Assembly: GCA_934426255.1 (NCBI GenBank)
Contig: CAKRYD010000014.1
Span: 1 to 64,000, forward strand
Reading direction: 5' to 3'
Origin: an uncultured Bacteroidaceae bacterium
GTDB lineage: Bacteria > Bacteroidota > Bacteroidia > Bacteroidales > Bacteroidaceae
Length of the DNA stretch: 64,000 nt
Numbering within the stretch: position 1 is the first letter of the stretch; every line of letters starts with the position of its first letter. Positions 43,935 through 51,448 of the stretch are shown here, piece after piece. The position numbers and the translations under genes were made by a program. The notes beneath the pieces are model-generated. The model was not told the origin of the DNA, made no database searches, and saw only the letters and a program-made list of their open reading frames with translations.

Positions 43935-45467
43935 TTATTTTGCGTAGTTGACGGCTCTGATTTCGCGTATTACTGTAATTTTGACTTGTCCCGGATAAGT
44001 CATTTCGTCTTGTATCTTCTTCGCGATTTCAGCACTAAGGTCGGATGCCTGTTTGTCGTTGATTTTGTCTGCTCCCACAATTACGCGCAATTCCCTACCG
44101 GCTTGTATGGCGTATGTTTTTGTTACTCCGGGATAACTCATGGCGATATTTTCCAAGTCGTTTAATCGTTTGATGTAGGCTTCAACTATTTCGCGGCGTG
44201 CACCTGGACGTGCACCACTGATGGCATCGCAGACCTGTACGATAGGAGCCAACAGTGTGTTCATTTCCATTTCATCGTGGTGGGCTCCGATGGCATTACA
44301 GATATCCGGCTTCTCCTTATAGAGCTCTGCTAATTTGGCACCATATAATGCATGTGATAATTCAGTTTCTTCGTCTGGAACTTTTCCTATGTCATGAAGC
44401 AATCCTGCTCGTTTTGCCTTTTTGGGGTTCAAACCCAATTCGGAAGCCATAATGGCACAAAGGTTTGCTGTTTCGCGTGCATGCTGCAAGAGGTTTTGCC
44501 CGTAGGAAGAACGGTATTTCATCTTTCCGATAATTCTGATTAGTTCGGGATGCAGCCCGTGTATACCCAAGTCTATGGCCGTGCGTTTTCCGGTTTCAAT
44601 GACTTCTTCGTCAACTTGTTTTTTGACTTTGGCTACGACTTCTTCGATGCGTGCCGGGTGTATGCGTCCGTCAGTGATAAGCTGGTGCAGAGCCAAACGG
44701 CATATTTCGCGGCGTACCGGGTCGAAAGCTGAAATGACAATTGCTTCGGGCGTGTCATCAACGACAATTTCTACGCCTGTAGCGGCTTCGAGGGCACGGA
44801 TGTTTCGGCCTTCGCGACCGATGATGCGGCCTTTTACTTCGTCATTGTCTATATGGAATACTGTGACGCTGTTTTCTATGGCTGTTTCTGTAGCTACGCG
44901 TTGAATGGTCTGGATGACAATCTTTTTTGCCTCTTTCGTGGCTGTCATTTTTGCATCATCCATTATTTCGTTGATATAGCTTTGGGCGTTTGTTTTTGCT
45001 TCGTCTTTAAGTGAAACGATAAGACGTTCTTTAGCTTCTTCGGCTGACAAACCACTGATAGTTTCCAACTTTTCGCGTTCTTTTTGTTGCATTTTGTCCA
45101 GTTCTTCCTGTTTTTTCTGGATAACGGATTGCTGTGCCTCAAGGTTGCTCTGCTGCTTGTCCATTTCGTTTTTGCGACGTGTAATGGCTTCTTGGCGTTG
45201 AACCAAAGCCATTTCACGTTGTTTTAACTTGTTTTCGGTTTGTAGCAAGTGTTGATTCCTTTGCTGCACCTCTTTTTCGAGTTGCGATTTTTTGTTTAGG
45301 AATTCTTCTTTTACTTCCAGCAGTTTTTTCTTTTTTATAACTTCAGCATCAGTTTCGGCTTTGGCCATCATCTTGTTGTATTTGCCTTTGATGACAAATC
45401 GGAAAATAGTAAAGCCGATTCCTGTTCCTGCGAGCAGGCTTGCTATGATAAAAATGATTAGATTCAT
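43935..45467 (-). CDS. rny: Ribonuclease Y
   Basis: RNase Y is a membrane-anchored endoribonuclease that starts mRNA decay. The 510 residues have an N-terminal membrane helix (about 3-20), a long coiled coil (about 25-190), a KH domain (DNDEVKGRIIGREGRNIRALEAATGVEIVVDD) and an HD domain whose metal-binding motif is LLHDIGKVPDE. All parts needed for activity are present. It starts 38 bases after zapA. The grouping of rny with zapA is common in Bacteroidales. Confidence 0.96.
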   Translation of the reverse strand: MNLIIFIIASLLAGTGIGFTIFRFVIKGKYNKMMAKAETDAEVIKKKKLLEVKEEFLNKKSQLEKEVQQRNQHLLQTENKLKQREMALVQRQEAITRRKNEMDKQQSNLEAQQSVIQKKQEELDKMQQKEREKLETISGLSAEEAKERLIVSLKDEAKTNAQSYINEIMDDAKMTATKEAKKIVIQTIQRVATETAIENSVTVFHIDNDEVKGRIIGREGRNIRALEAATGVEIVVDDTPEAIVISAFDPVRREICRLALHQLITDGRIHPARIEEVVAKVKKQVDEEVIETGKRTAIDLGIHGLHPELIRIIGKMKYRSSYGQNLLQHARETANLCAIMASELGLNPKKAKRAGLLHDIGKVPDEETELSHALYGAKLAELYKEKPDICNAIGAHHDEMEMNTLLAPIVQVCDAISGARPGARREIVEAYIKRLNDLENIAMSYPGVTKTYAIQAGRELRVIVGADKINDKQASDLSAEIAKKIQDEMTYPGQVKITVIREIRAVNYAK

Positions 45468-45505
45468 ATGTTCTTATGTTTTATGTGTTAGTAAATAGGT
45501 TTCTA

Positions 45506-45778
45506 TTATTGGGAGATACTTTTGTCAATGGTCTGTATCATGTCTTTTAGCCGTTCATCGATATTCTGTTCGCTAATGAGATTGACGGCAATGTCTAATG
45601 TGGCCATGGCCAGGTAGTCCTCTTTTTCTTGGTCAGGAAAATAAGATGCGTACTGCCGCAGTTTATCGTTAATCATCTTAGCTGCTTCCCGGTAGGTTTG
45701 TTCCTTCTTGCGTTCGATTTGTATGGAAAAAGTGCGCGTACCGATATTCAGTTGTATAGAGAAATAATCCTTATTCAT
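45506..45778 (-). CDS. zapA: Cell division protein ZapA
   Basis: The 90 residues match ZapA, which crosslinks FtsZ filaments at midcell. An N-terminal beta-hairpin (SIQLNIGTRTFSIQIERKKEQTYREAAKMINDKLRQY, the FtsZ-binding head) is followed by a C-terminal coiled-coil helix including DYLAMATLDIAVNLIS. It lies 12 bases after a coiled-coil gene and upstream of RNase Y. Confidence 0.88.
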   Translation of the reverse strand: MNKDYFSIQLNIGTRTFSIQIERKKEQTYREAAKMINDKLRQYASYFPDQEKEDYLAMATLDIAVNLISEQNIDERLKDMIQTIDKSISQ

Positions 45779-45790
45779 GATAGATGGCTG

Positions 45791-46060
45791 TTAAACACTT
45801 AGGAGGGCTATGCATTTGTCTACCTCTTTGATCAGTTTTGTTAGTTCACTGTGGGTAGCTTTGATGTCTTGCTTGTCCAGTAAAAAAGCTTTTGCGCTTT
45901 TTATGTTGTTGATATTATCGCGCAGTAACTTGTTTTCTTCGCGTAGCAGTTGTTCTGTTTGTGTCAGTCTGGCAATCACTTCCTTTGCCTCCGTATATTT
46001 TGCGGAAAGCATGTTCAATTTCACGCTCAGTTCTTCAATCAGCTTGTTTCTTTCCCCCAT
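45791..46060 (-). CDS. Small coiled-coil protein (possible ZapB analogue)
   Basis: The 89-residue protein is almost all heptad-repeat helix (EELSVKLNMLSAKYTEAKEVIARLTQTEQLLREENKLLRDNINNIKSAK), with no signal or other domain. Its size, coiled-coil content and position directly upstream of zapA suggest a division-associated partner, by analogy with ZapB. There is no residue-level evidence of homology, so this is inferred from context. Confidence 0.6.
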   Translation of the reverse strand: MGERNKLIEELSVKLNMLSAKYTEAKEVIARLTQTEQLLREENKLLRDNINNIKSAKAFLLDKQDIKATHSELTKLIKEVDKCIALLSV

Positions 46061-46096
46061 GATTACTTGTGGCAGTCGGGTCTTGTCTGAGTATTT

Positions 46097-46732
46097 TTAT
46101 TTGTCTTTGTCGTCTGTGTCTTTCTGGCGTGGTTCTTTTTTAGCAAGTAAGATGATGTGGTAGACATATTCCGACATCCATTGTTCGCTGTAGCCCAAAC
46201 GTTTTTGGTATGCCCTGATATTGATGGCTCCTTTGCGTGTGGCCTCATCTTTCCAACTGTCTTTTGTCAGAATATCGTTAATGCCTTTTTCGATGGTGGC
46301 TCGCAGCGTCTTTTTAAAGACAGATGGTATGCGTAGCTTCCATTGCATGGTGCTTGACACCATCATCATTAAATCTTGGCTGAATCCCTGAAACAGGAAC
46401 AAGTAGTTTTGCGCATCTTGTATCTGCTTGCAGTTGCGTTTCAAGCTGTCTTCGATTTCTTTAAAAAAGATGTCTTGCATGCCGTAGATTTCTTCCAGCA
46501 TTTTCCGGCATTTGTTTTTCTCTCCTAATCCCAACCGGTTATTTACTGTGGGAACGTGAAGCGTTTGCTTGAATACACGCAAGTCGGGCAATGCACTTAA
46601 ATTAGTGATTCCCAGCTTATGGGCGATGGCGGCTTGGTAGTATACGCGAATGAGTGTCATGAAATCTTCCATTCCTCCGCTTTTTTGCGAATCGTCTTTA
46701 TGCCGGTTTAGTATTTTCGATAATAATCCCAT
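46097..46732 (-). CDS. Conserved protein of unknown function upstream of the zapA-rny group
   Basis: The 211-residue protein is largely helical, with no signal peptide or membrane segment. It begins MGLLSKILNRHK and contains GMEDFMTLIRVYYQAAIAHKLGITNLSALPDLR. I do not recognise the family beyond expecting relatives in Bacteroidales. The ATG at 46732 is chosen because the extra 18 upstream residues look non-homologous. It is the first gene of the leftward group (followed after 36 bases by the coiled-coil gene), so an indirect link to division or RNA decay is possible, but no function is assigned. Confidence 0.65.
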   Translation of the reverse strand: MGLLSKILNRHKDDSQKSGGMEDFMTLIRVYYQAAIAHKLGITNLSALPDLRVFKQTLHVPTVNNRLGLGEKNKCRKMLEEIYGMQDIFFKEIEDSLKRNCKQIQDAQNYLFLFQGFSQDLMMMVSSTMQWKLRIPSVFKKTLRATIEKGINDILTKDSWKDEATRKGAINIRAYQKRLGYSEQWMSEYVYHIILLAKKEPRQKDTDDKDK

Positions 46733-46810
46733 GATTAATATATTAATGTTTTGGGCCCAAGTGTCATTTCTTTTCGAATGAGGCATCTAAGGGCATCTTA
46801 ATCAATTTTG

Positions 46811-46818
46811 CAAAGTTA
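46811..46818 (-). promoter_or_regulatory. Putative promoter -7 box for the zapA-rny-nagB group
   Basis: TAACTTTG on the minus strand fits TAnnTTTG, 78 bases before the ATG at 46732, leaving a leader of about 70 bases. Confidence 0.5.
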
Positions 46819-47023
46819 GCAAAAAAAGAGGGAAATCTGATACTTCGCCTCTTAAACTTTCTGCCGCTTTTAAAAAGTCTATGTTTGCCTTCCTGCGAAC
46901 GAATGCATGTATCAAGGTTAATTCGTTATGCTCGCTCGTTAATTTCGATGTAATTCTTGTTGGCGGAAATCCTGAACATTTTTTCATTTCGCAGTTACAA
47001 TTTGCAGTATTGTTGGTTTGTTT

Positions 47024-47191
47024 TGTAAAACCAAGTCTTGGTCGATAAAAATCAAGTCCTGATTATTAAAAACCAAGTCTTGATTTTAAGTAACCAAGAC
47101 TTGGTTCTGCAAATATATCGCGTCTTGTTACAATTGTTCCGCTTAAGTTCGCAAAGTTCTCTTACGATCCACCAATTTTTCAGCGTAGATG
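47024..47191 (+). repeat. 21-bp-periodic element, copy 2
   Basis: Eight consecutive 21-bp units. The first four (47024-47107) each hold a 13-base palindrome or near-palindrome: ACCAAGTCTTGGT, ATCAAGTCCTGAT, ACCAAGTCTTGAT and ACCAAGACTTGGT. Their centres lie at 47036, 47057, 47078 and 47099, exactly 21 apart. The next four units are the second type, degenerate here (best unit: TACAATTGTTCC at 47129). The last six units align gap-free with 70-195. Copy 2 has two more palindromic units than copy 1, suggesting gain or loss of units. Function is unknown. Confidence 0.82.
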
Positions 47192-47385
47192 CTGCTTGTC
47201 GGCAGGTCTCCATTAATCGCGATGGTCAGGAAATTCAATCAAATTCAGTGACAAGTGCCAAAATCAAAAGATTAAGGCTTGTATCAAGTACTGAAGCCGA
47301 AAAGAGGATAGTTGTGTCTTTAACGTGGAAATATGTAATAAACACCCTTTAGTGCAAAGGCTTGTTGATGGGATGTACAAAATGT

Positions 47386-47453
47386 GAAAAAGCCCTTTTA
47401 AGAAAGGCGTTTGGCGAAATTATCGCTGTAGCCATTCTTGAAAAGGGCTTTTC
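47386..47453 (-). terminator. Terminator-like long hairpin after pheS
   Basis: Arms 47386-47404 and 47435-47453 pair over about 18 positions with a bulge each (core AAAAGCCCTTTT with AAAAGGGCTTTT), with a loop of 30 bases. Read leftward it begins 15 bases after the pheS stop and ends in TTTTTC. Confidence 0.7.
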
Positions 47454-47468
47454 CGGTGTATGTAAAAA

Positions 47469-48515
47469 TCAATTGGCTGATATGAATTCTTCCAAGAATC
47501 GTTTGTCGTTTTCAGAGAAAAGACGTAAATCGCTGATTTTGTATTTCAGATTTGTTATGCGCTCAATCCCCAAGCCAAAGGCATAGCCCTTATATTTCGT
47601 GCTGTCTATACCGCAGAGTTCGAGAACGTTCGGATGAACCATGCCGCACCCAAGAATTTCTACCCATCCTGTGTTCTTGCAGAAGCTGCAGCCTTTTCCG
47701 CCGCAGATATCGCAACTGATATCCATTTCGGCCGAAGGCTCTGTAAATGGGAAATAGGAGGGACGAAGACGTATTTTCGTGTCTTTACCGAACATTTCGC
47801 GTGCAAAGAGAAGGAGCACTTGTTTCAAATCTTTGAATGACACGTTTTCATCAATGTATAATCCTTCAATCTGATGGAAAAAGCAATGGGCTCGTGCTGT
47901 AATGGTTTCGTTGCGGTATACTCGTCCCGGGCAGATGATGCGGATAGGGGGCTGTCCGGCTTCCATTACACGTGCTTGTACCGAGCTTGTGTGGCTTCTT
48001 AGGATGATATTCTTGGCAACATCGTCTGCATTCGTTTCAATGAAGAATGTATCTTGCATGTCTCTTGCCGGGTGGTCGGCAGCAAAATTCATTTTAGTGA
48101 ATACGTGGAGGTCATCTTCTACTTCGGGCCCATCGGCAAGGCAAAAGCCCAAACGGGAGAATATGTCAATGATTTCATTCTTTACAAGAGTAATGGGGTG
48201 ACGTGTTCCCAATGGTATGGGATAGGCCGTACGAGTCAAGTCGAGCTCAGCAGCTCCCGTTGCCGGGGCTTTGCTTTGCAGCTGTTCTCTAAGCTCGTTG
48301 ATTTTGTTTTGGGCTTCGGTTTTCAGCTTGTTCAAGCAAATGCCAATTTCTCGCTTTTCTTCGTTAGAAACGTTACGGAAATCTTTCATGAGTTCTGTAA
48401 CAATGCCTTTTTTGCTGAGGTATTTTATGCGGAGCTCTTCCAACTCCTTCTCGTTGTCGGCTTTGAGCCGGTCAACTTCGTTGAGTAGATTTTGGATGTT
48501 TTCTATTAAAGTCAT
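47469..48515 (-). CDS. pheS: Phenylalanyl-tRNA synthetase alpha subunit
   Basis: PheS carries the catalytic core of the PheS2-PheT2 enzyme that charges tRNA-Phe. The 348 residues have an N-terminal coiled coil for tRNA contact (about 1-95) and class II motifs: GTRHPITLVKNEIIDIF (motif 1), RIICPGRVYRNETITARAHCFFHQIEGLYID (motif 2) and GFGIERI-like AFGLGIERITNLKY (motif 3). A CxxC-type cysteine cluster (CDICGGKGCSFC) precedes motif 3. The ATG at 48515 starts the coiled coil; a longer frame adds 38 residues across the promoter and was rejected. pheT is not adjacent. Confidence 0.96.
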   Translation of the reverse strand: MTLIENIQNLLNEVDRLKADNEKELEELRIKYLSKKGIVTELMKDFRNVSNEEKREIGICLNKLKTEAQNKINELREQLQSKAPATGAAELDLTRTAYPIPLGTRHPITLVKNEIIDIFSRLGFCLADGPEVEDDLHVFTKMNFAADHPARDMQDTFFIETNADDVAKNIILRSHTSSVQARVMEAGQPPIRIICPGRVYRNETITARAHCFFHQIEGLYIDENVSFKDLKQVLLLFAREMFGKDTKIRLRPSYFPFTEPSAEMDISCDICGGKGCSFCKNTGWVEILGCGMVHPNVLELCGIDSTKYKGYAFGLGIERITNLKYKISDLRLFSENDKRFLEEFISAN

Positions 48516-48550
48516 GACAATATAAGTGGTATCTCCTTTAATTTTCGATG

Positions 48551-48558
48551 CAAAACTA
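48551..48558 (-). promoter_or_regulatory. Putative promoter -7 box for pheS
   Basis: TAGTTTTG on the minus strand fits TAnnTTTG, 35 bases before the ATG. The leader is too short for a T-box or attenuator. Confidence 0.5.
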
Positions 48559-48670
48559 TATAAAATCCATGAGATAGACGGTTCTATGTGGTGGAAATCT
48601 GACGTGCAGCTCAAAATTTGCCATATCAAATTTAATTAGCGTATGCATCATGCAGGTTGTGACGAATCAT

Positions 48671-48678
48671 TAACTTTG
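48671..48678 (+). promoter_or_regulatory. Putative promoter -7 box for the DUF4348-murB group
   Basis: TAACTTTG fits TAnnTTTG, 23 bases before the ATG at 48702. Confidence 0.5.
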
Positions 48679-48701
48679 CACCGTAATTTAATGAGCTTGA
48701 A

Positions 48702-49541
48702 ATGAGAGGGTGCTTGTTTTGCCTGATATGTCTGTTTATAGTTGCTTCTTGTGCTAAGAAGACTTCCCATCCTGTGGCTGCAGAGAAAATCGTTGAAATC
48801 CCGAACGACAGTTCCGGAGTGGAACTGCCCGACAGTGTGAGTTCGGTTGAATCTGTTACCGAAGTTCCAAAAGCTGCAGATGAGTATTTCAATGATTTCA
48901 TATATAGCTTTACAAACAATAAAGCTTATCAAATGAGTCGTATTGTTTTCCCGCTGCCATGTGTCAGAAACGGAAAGACTACGTATTTGCAGAAAAAACA
49001 ATGGCGTTTTTCACGCTTCCACATGAAGTATCCTGTATATACCTTGTTTTTCGATAAGCGTTCATCACTGCACCTTGAAAAAAGCAAGAAAATTACGAAT
49101 GTAAAAATGGAGCAATTCAATATGGCCGAGGAAAAGGTGAGGACATGTAGCTTTAACAAAGTTGCCAATCAGTGGAAAATGACCCGTATAGAAGACAAAC
49201 CTCTCAGCAGATATGGTGATTGTGCCTTTATTGAATTCTATCAGCAGTTTGCTACTGATTCAGCATTTCAATTAGCTCATGTAAAGCCGATGCTGTCCAT
49301 CTTGATGGAAAGTCCCGAAGATGAATTTGAAAAAATAGATGGTGTGATTGAAGCGGAGCAATGGCCGTCATTTTGTCCTGAGCTTCCTGCTGATGTTTTT
49401 ACCAATATAGATTACGGGCAAAGTAAAAGTTTAGGCAACCGTAGGTTGGTTGTACTTGAGGGAACATCGAATGGGTATATAAGTATGCTGTTTTTTGTGA
49501 AAGAGGATGGCGAATGGATGCTGCAACGCTTCGAAAATTAA
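48702..49541 (+). CDS. DUF4348 family lipoprotein
   Basis: A 279-residue predicted lipoprotein: signal with lipobox VASC (Cys17), a low-complexity linker rich in Ser, Val and Glu (about 25-60), then an alpha/beta region typical of DUF4348 (FNDFIYSFTNNKAYQMSRIVFPL, later FVKEDGEWMLQRFEN at the end). It has no known activity. It precedes murB by 6 bases, so a cell-envelope role is plausible. The repeated FxxDxxYQxxRIxFP-like strands suggest a binding domain rather than an enzyme. Confidence 0.8.
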   Translation: MRGCLFCLICLFIVASCAKKTSHPVAAEKIVEIPNDSSGVELPDSVSSVESVTEVPKAADEYFNDFIYSFTNNKAYQMSRIVFPLPCVRNGKTTYLQKKQWRFSRFHMKYPVYTLFFDKRSSLHLEKSKKITNVKMEQFNMAEEKVRTCSFNKVANQWKMTRIEDKPLSRYGDCAFIEFYQQFATDSAFQLAHVKPMLSILMESPEDEFEKIDGVIEAEQWPSFCPELPADVFTNIDYGQSKSLGNRRLVVLEGTSNGYISMLFFVKEDGEWMLQRFEN

Positions 49542-49547
49542 GAGCAG

Positions 49548-50564
49548 ATGAAAGAATACAAGAATTTTTCTCTGATTCATAACAATACATTTGGTATAAA
49601 CGCTGTTGCCGACAGCTTTGTGGAATATGAGACAGAGAATGAGCTTCAAGGCTTTTTAGCAACCCGTCCTAAAGGCGTTCCTGTTTTTCATATCGGAGGA
49701 GGAAGTAATTTATTGTTTACATGCGATTACCACGGTATAGTATTGCATAGTCGTTTACAGTCAATCGAAGTAAAAAAAGAAACCGATGAAGATATTATTG
49801 TTCGTGTAGGTGCTGGAGTCGTTTGGGATGATTTTGTTATCTATTGTCTGAAGCATGGCTTTTATGGATTGGAGAATCTTTCATTGATTCCAGGCGAGGT
49901 GGGAGCATCTGCCGTTCAAAATATTGGAGCTTATGGTGCAGAGGCCGGCACATTTGTTCATGCTGTGGAAGTGGTGGATTTAGCAACTGGCTTTGTAGAA
50001 ATCAAAAGCGGGCAGGAATGCGGTTATGCTTATCGGTATAGTCGTTTTAAAGGAGAGTGGCGTGGATGTTATGCAGTAACTTATGTAGAGTACAAATTGT
50101 CTAAGGCATTTCGGCCTAATTTAAATTATGAGCCTATAAAACAATATGCCGAAACTGTTGGTTTGACAAATTTGTCGCCGTCTATGGTTAGGGAAAAGAT
50201 AATCAACATCAGAAAAAGCAAACTCCCTGACCCGAAGAAATTGGGTAATGCAGGTTCCTTTTTTATGAATCCAATTGTATCAGAGGAAGAATACCATCGT
50301 TTGAGAAAAGAGAATCCTCAATTGGAAATACCAGGCTATAGGACAGAGACAGGAATCAAGATACCGGCCGGTTGGCTCATAGAACAAACGGGTTGGAAAG
50401 GTCACTGCTTGGGAAAAGCTGCCGTATACGACAAACAGGCATTGGTGCTTGTAAATCTTGGTGGTGCACAAGCTCGTGACATCATAGACTTGAGCCATCA
50501 TATATGCAAGGATGTGGAGGATCGTTTTGGCATAAAAATAGAACCGGAGGTTAATTGGATATGA
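49548..50564 (+). CDS. murB: UDP-N-acetylenolpyruvoylglucosamine reductase
   Basis: MurB reduces the enolpyruvyl group to lactyl to make UDP-MurNAc. The 338-residue FAD enzyme is type I (it has the inserted tyrosine loop): N-terminal FAD segment (PVFHIGGGSNLLFTCDYHGIVLHS), LSLIPGEVGASAVQNIGAYGAE, CGYAYRYSRFKGEW, NAGSFFMNP with the catalytic serine, and a C-terminal glutamate in KIEPEVNWI. The stop codon overlaps the next start (ATGA), so translational coupling is likely. Confidence 0.96.
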   Translation: MKEYKNFSLIHNNTFGINAVADSFVEYETENELQGFLATRPKGVPVFHIGGGSNLLFTCDYHGIVLHSRLQSIEVKKETDEDIIVRVGAGVVWDDFVIYCLKHGFYGLENLSLIPGEVGASAVQNIGAYGAEAGTFVHAVEVVDLATGFVEIKSGQECGYAYRYSRFKGEWRGCYAVTYVEYKLSKAFRPNLNYEPIKQYAETVGLTNLSPSMVREKIINIRKSKLPDPKKLGNAGSFFMNPIVSEEEYHRLRKENPQLEIPGYRTETGIKIPAGWLIEQTGWKGHCLGKAAVYDKQALVLVNLGGAQARDIIDLSHHICKDVEDRFGIKIEPEVNWI

Positions 50565-51319
50565 AGATAACGTTGTTAGGTACAGGAACAAGTTCGGGCG
50601 TGCCACTGTTGGGCTGCCGCTGTGAAGTGTGCCGAAGTTCAGACCCGCGTGACCATCGTTTACGTTCTTGTATATTGCTACAAACGGAAGGAAAGACAAT
50701 CCTAATTGATAGCGGACCTGATATCCGCGAGCAATTGTTGGGACAGGTCTTTGTACCGATAGATGCTGTTTTGGTTACTCATGAGCATTACGATCATGTA
50801 GGAGGACTTGATGACCTGCGTCCCTATTGTCAATTTGGTGCATTAAATATTTATGGTGAATCATCGTGCATGAAACACATCCGAGAGCGTATGTCTTATT
50901 GCTTTGGTGACAGTAAGTATCCAAGCTCTCCGACCTTGGTGCTTCATGATGTCAAGTCATTGTGTCCTTTCAACATAAGTTCGATAGAGATTCTTCCACT
51001 GCGCGTAATGCATGGCGAAATGCCTATATTGGGTTATCGTATAGGACGCTTTGCCTATATTACAGACATGAAAAGCATGCCCGACTCATCATTTGAGGCT
51101 TTGTGCGGCATAGATTGTCTTGTGATAAATGGTTTGCGCCATACTTGCCACGGAACCCACCAAACGATAGAAGAAGCAGTTAAGTTTATTGAACGTTTGG
51201 GCGTTAAAAGGGCTTATCTGACTCATCTGGCTCACTCAGCAGGACTTCATGCCGAATCAGAAAAGTATTTGCCATCGCATATTAGTTTCGCATTTGACGG
51301 AGAAATCATAGAAGTTTGA
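50561..51319 (+). CDS. MBL-fold metal-dependent hydrolase (PhnP-like)
   Basis: The 252 residues have metallo-beta-lactamase fold motifs: GTGTSSGVPLLGCRCEVC at the start (cysteine cluster as in PhnP, which binds a structural zinc), THEHYDHVGGLDDLRP (metal-binding HxHxDH), and later histidines in RVMHGEMPILGYRIG and TDMKS. PhnP acts on cyclic phosphodiesters in phosphonate breakdown, but no phn genes are nearby, so the substrate is open. The ATG at 50561 overlaps the murB stop; a TTG 6 bases upstream is less likely. Confidence 0.85.
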   Translation: MKITLLGTGTSSGVPLLGCRCEVCRSSDPRDHRLRSCILLQTEGKTILIDSGPDIREQLLGQVFVPIDAVLVTHEHYDHVGGLDDLRPYCQFGALNIYGESSCMKHIRERMSYCFGDSKYPSSPTLVLHDVKSLCPFNISSIEILPLRVMHGEMPILGYRIGRFAYITDMKSMPDSSFEALCGIDCLVINGLRHTCHGTHQTIEEAVKFIERLGVKRAYLTHLAHSAGLHAESEKYLPSHISFAFDGEIIEV

Positions 51320-51369
51320 AAAACGAGCCATTTCCCCTATATGCCTAACCGGAATTAACTATCTCTGAA

Positions 51370-51401
51370 TTTGAATAAATGGAAAGAAAGTCGTAATTTT
51401 G
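51370..51401 (+). promoter_or_regulatory. Consensus promoter for tig
   Basis: TTTG (51370-51373), a 20-base spacer, then TAATTTTG (51394-51401): a full match to both Bacteroidetes promoter elements, 48 bases before the tig ATG. Confidence 0.75.
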
Positions 51402-51448
51402 CGCTGCAAATGCGAAAATATCAATTAATAATATAGACTAAAGTTCAG

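Larger units (their letters stand above)
46733..47468. other. Long intergenic region between the zapA-rny group and pheS
   Basis: About 735 bases without a convincing gene. The left part (46733-46820) is the leader and promoter of the leftward operon. The centre holds the second 21-bp-periodic element (47024-47191), and the right end holds the pheS terminator (47386-47453). The stretch 47192-47385 shows nothing I can name. Confidence 0.6.

Noticed and set aside
45468..45505. 6S RNA gene near zapA, as in enterobacteria
   Set aside because: Only 38 bases separate zapA from rny, and no 6S-like structure fits there.
46802..46987. Minus-strand open frame of 61 codons
   Set aside because: It covers the promoter of the zapA-rny group and has no recognisable features.
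47024..47191. CRISPR array
   Set aside because: Units are contiguous 21-mers with no unique spacers, and no cas genes are present.
48516..48560. T-box or attenuator before pheS
   Set aside because: The leader from the putative promoter is about 28 bases, too short for such structures.
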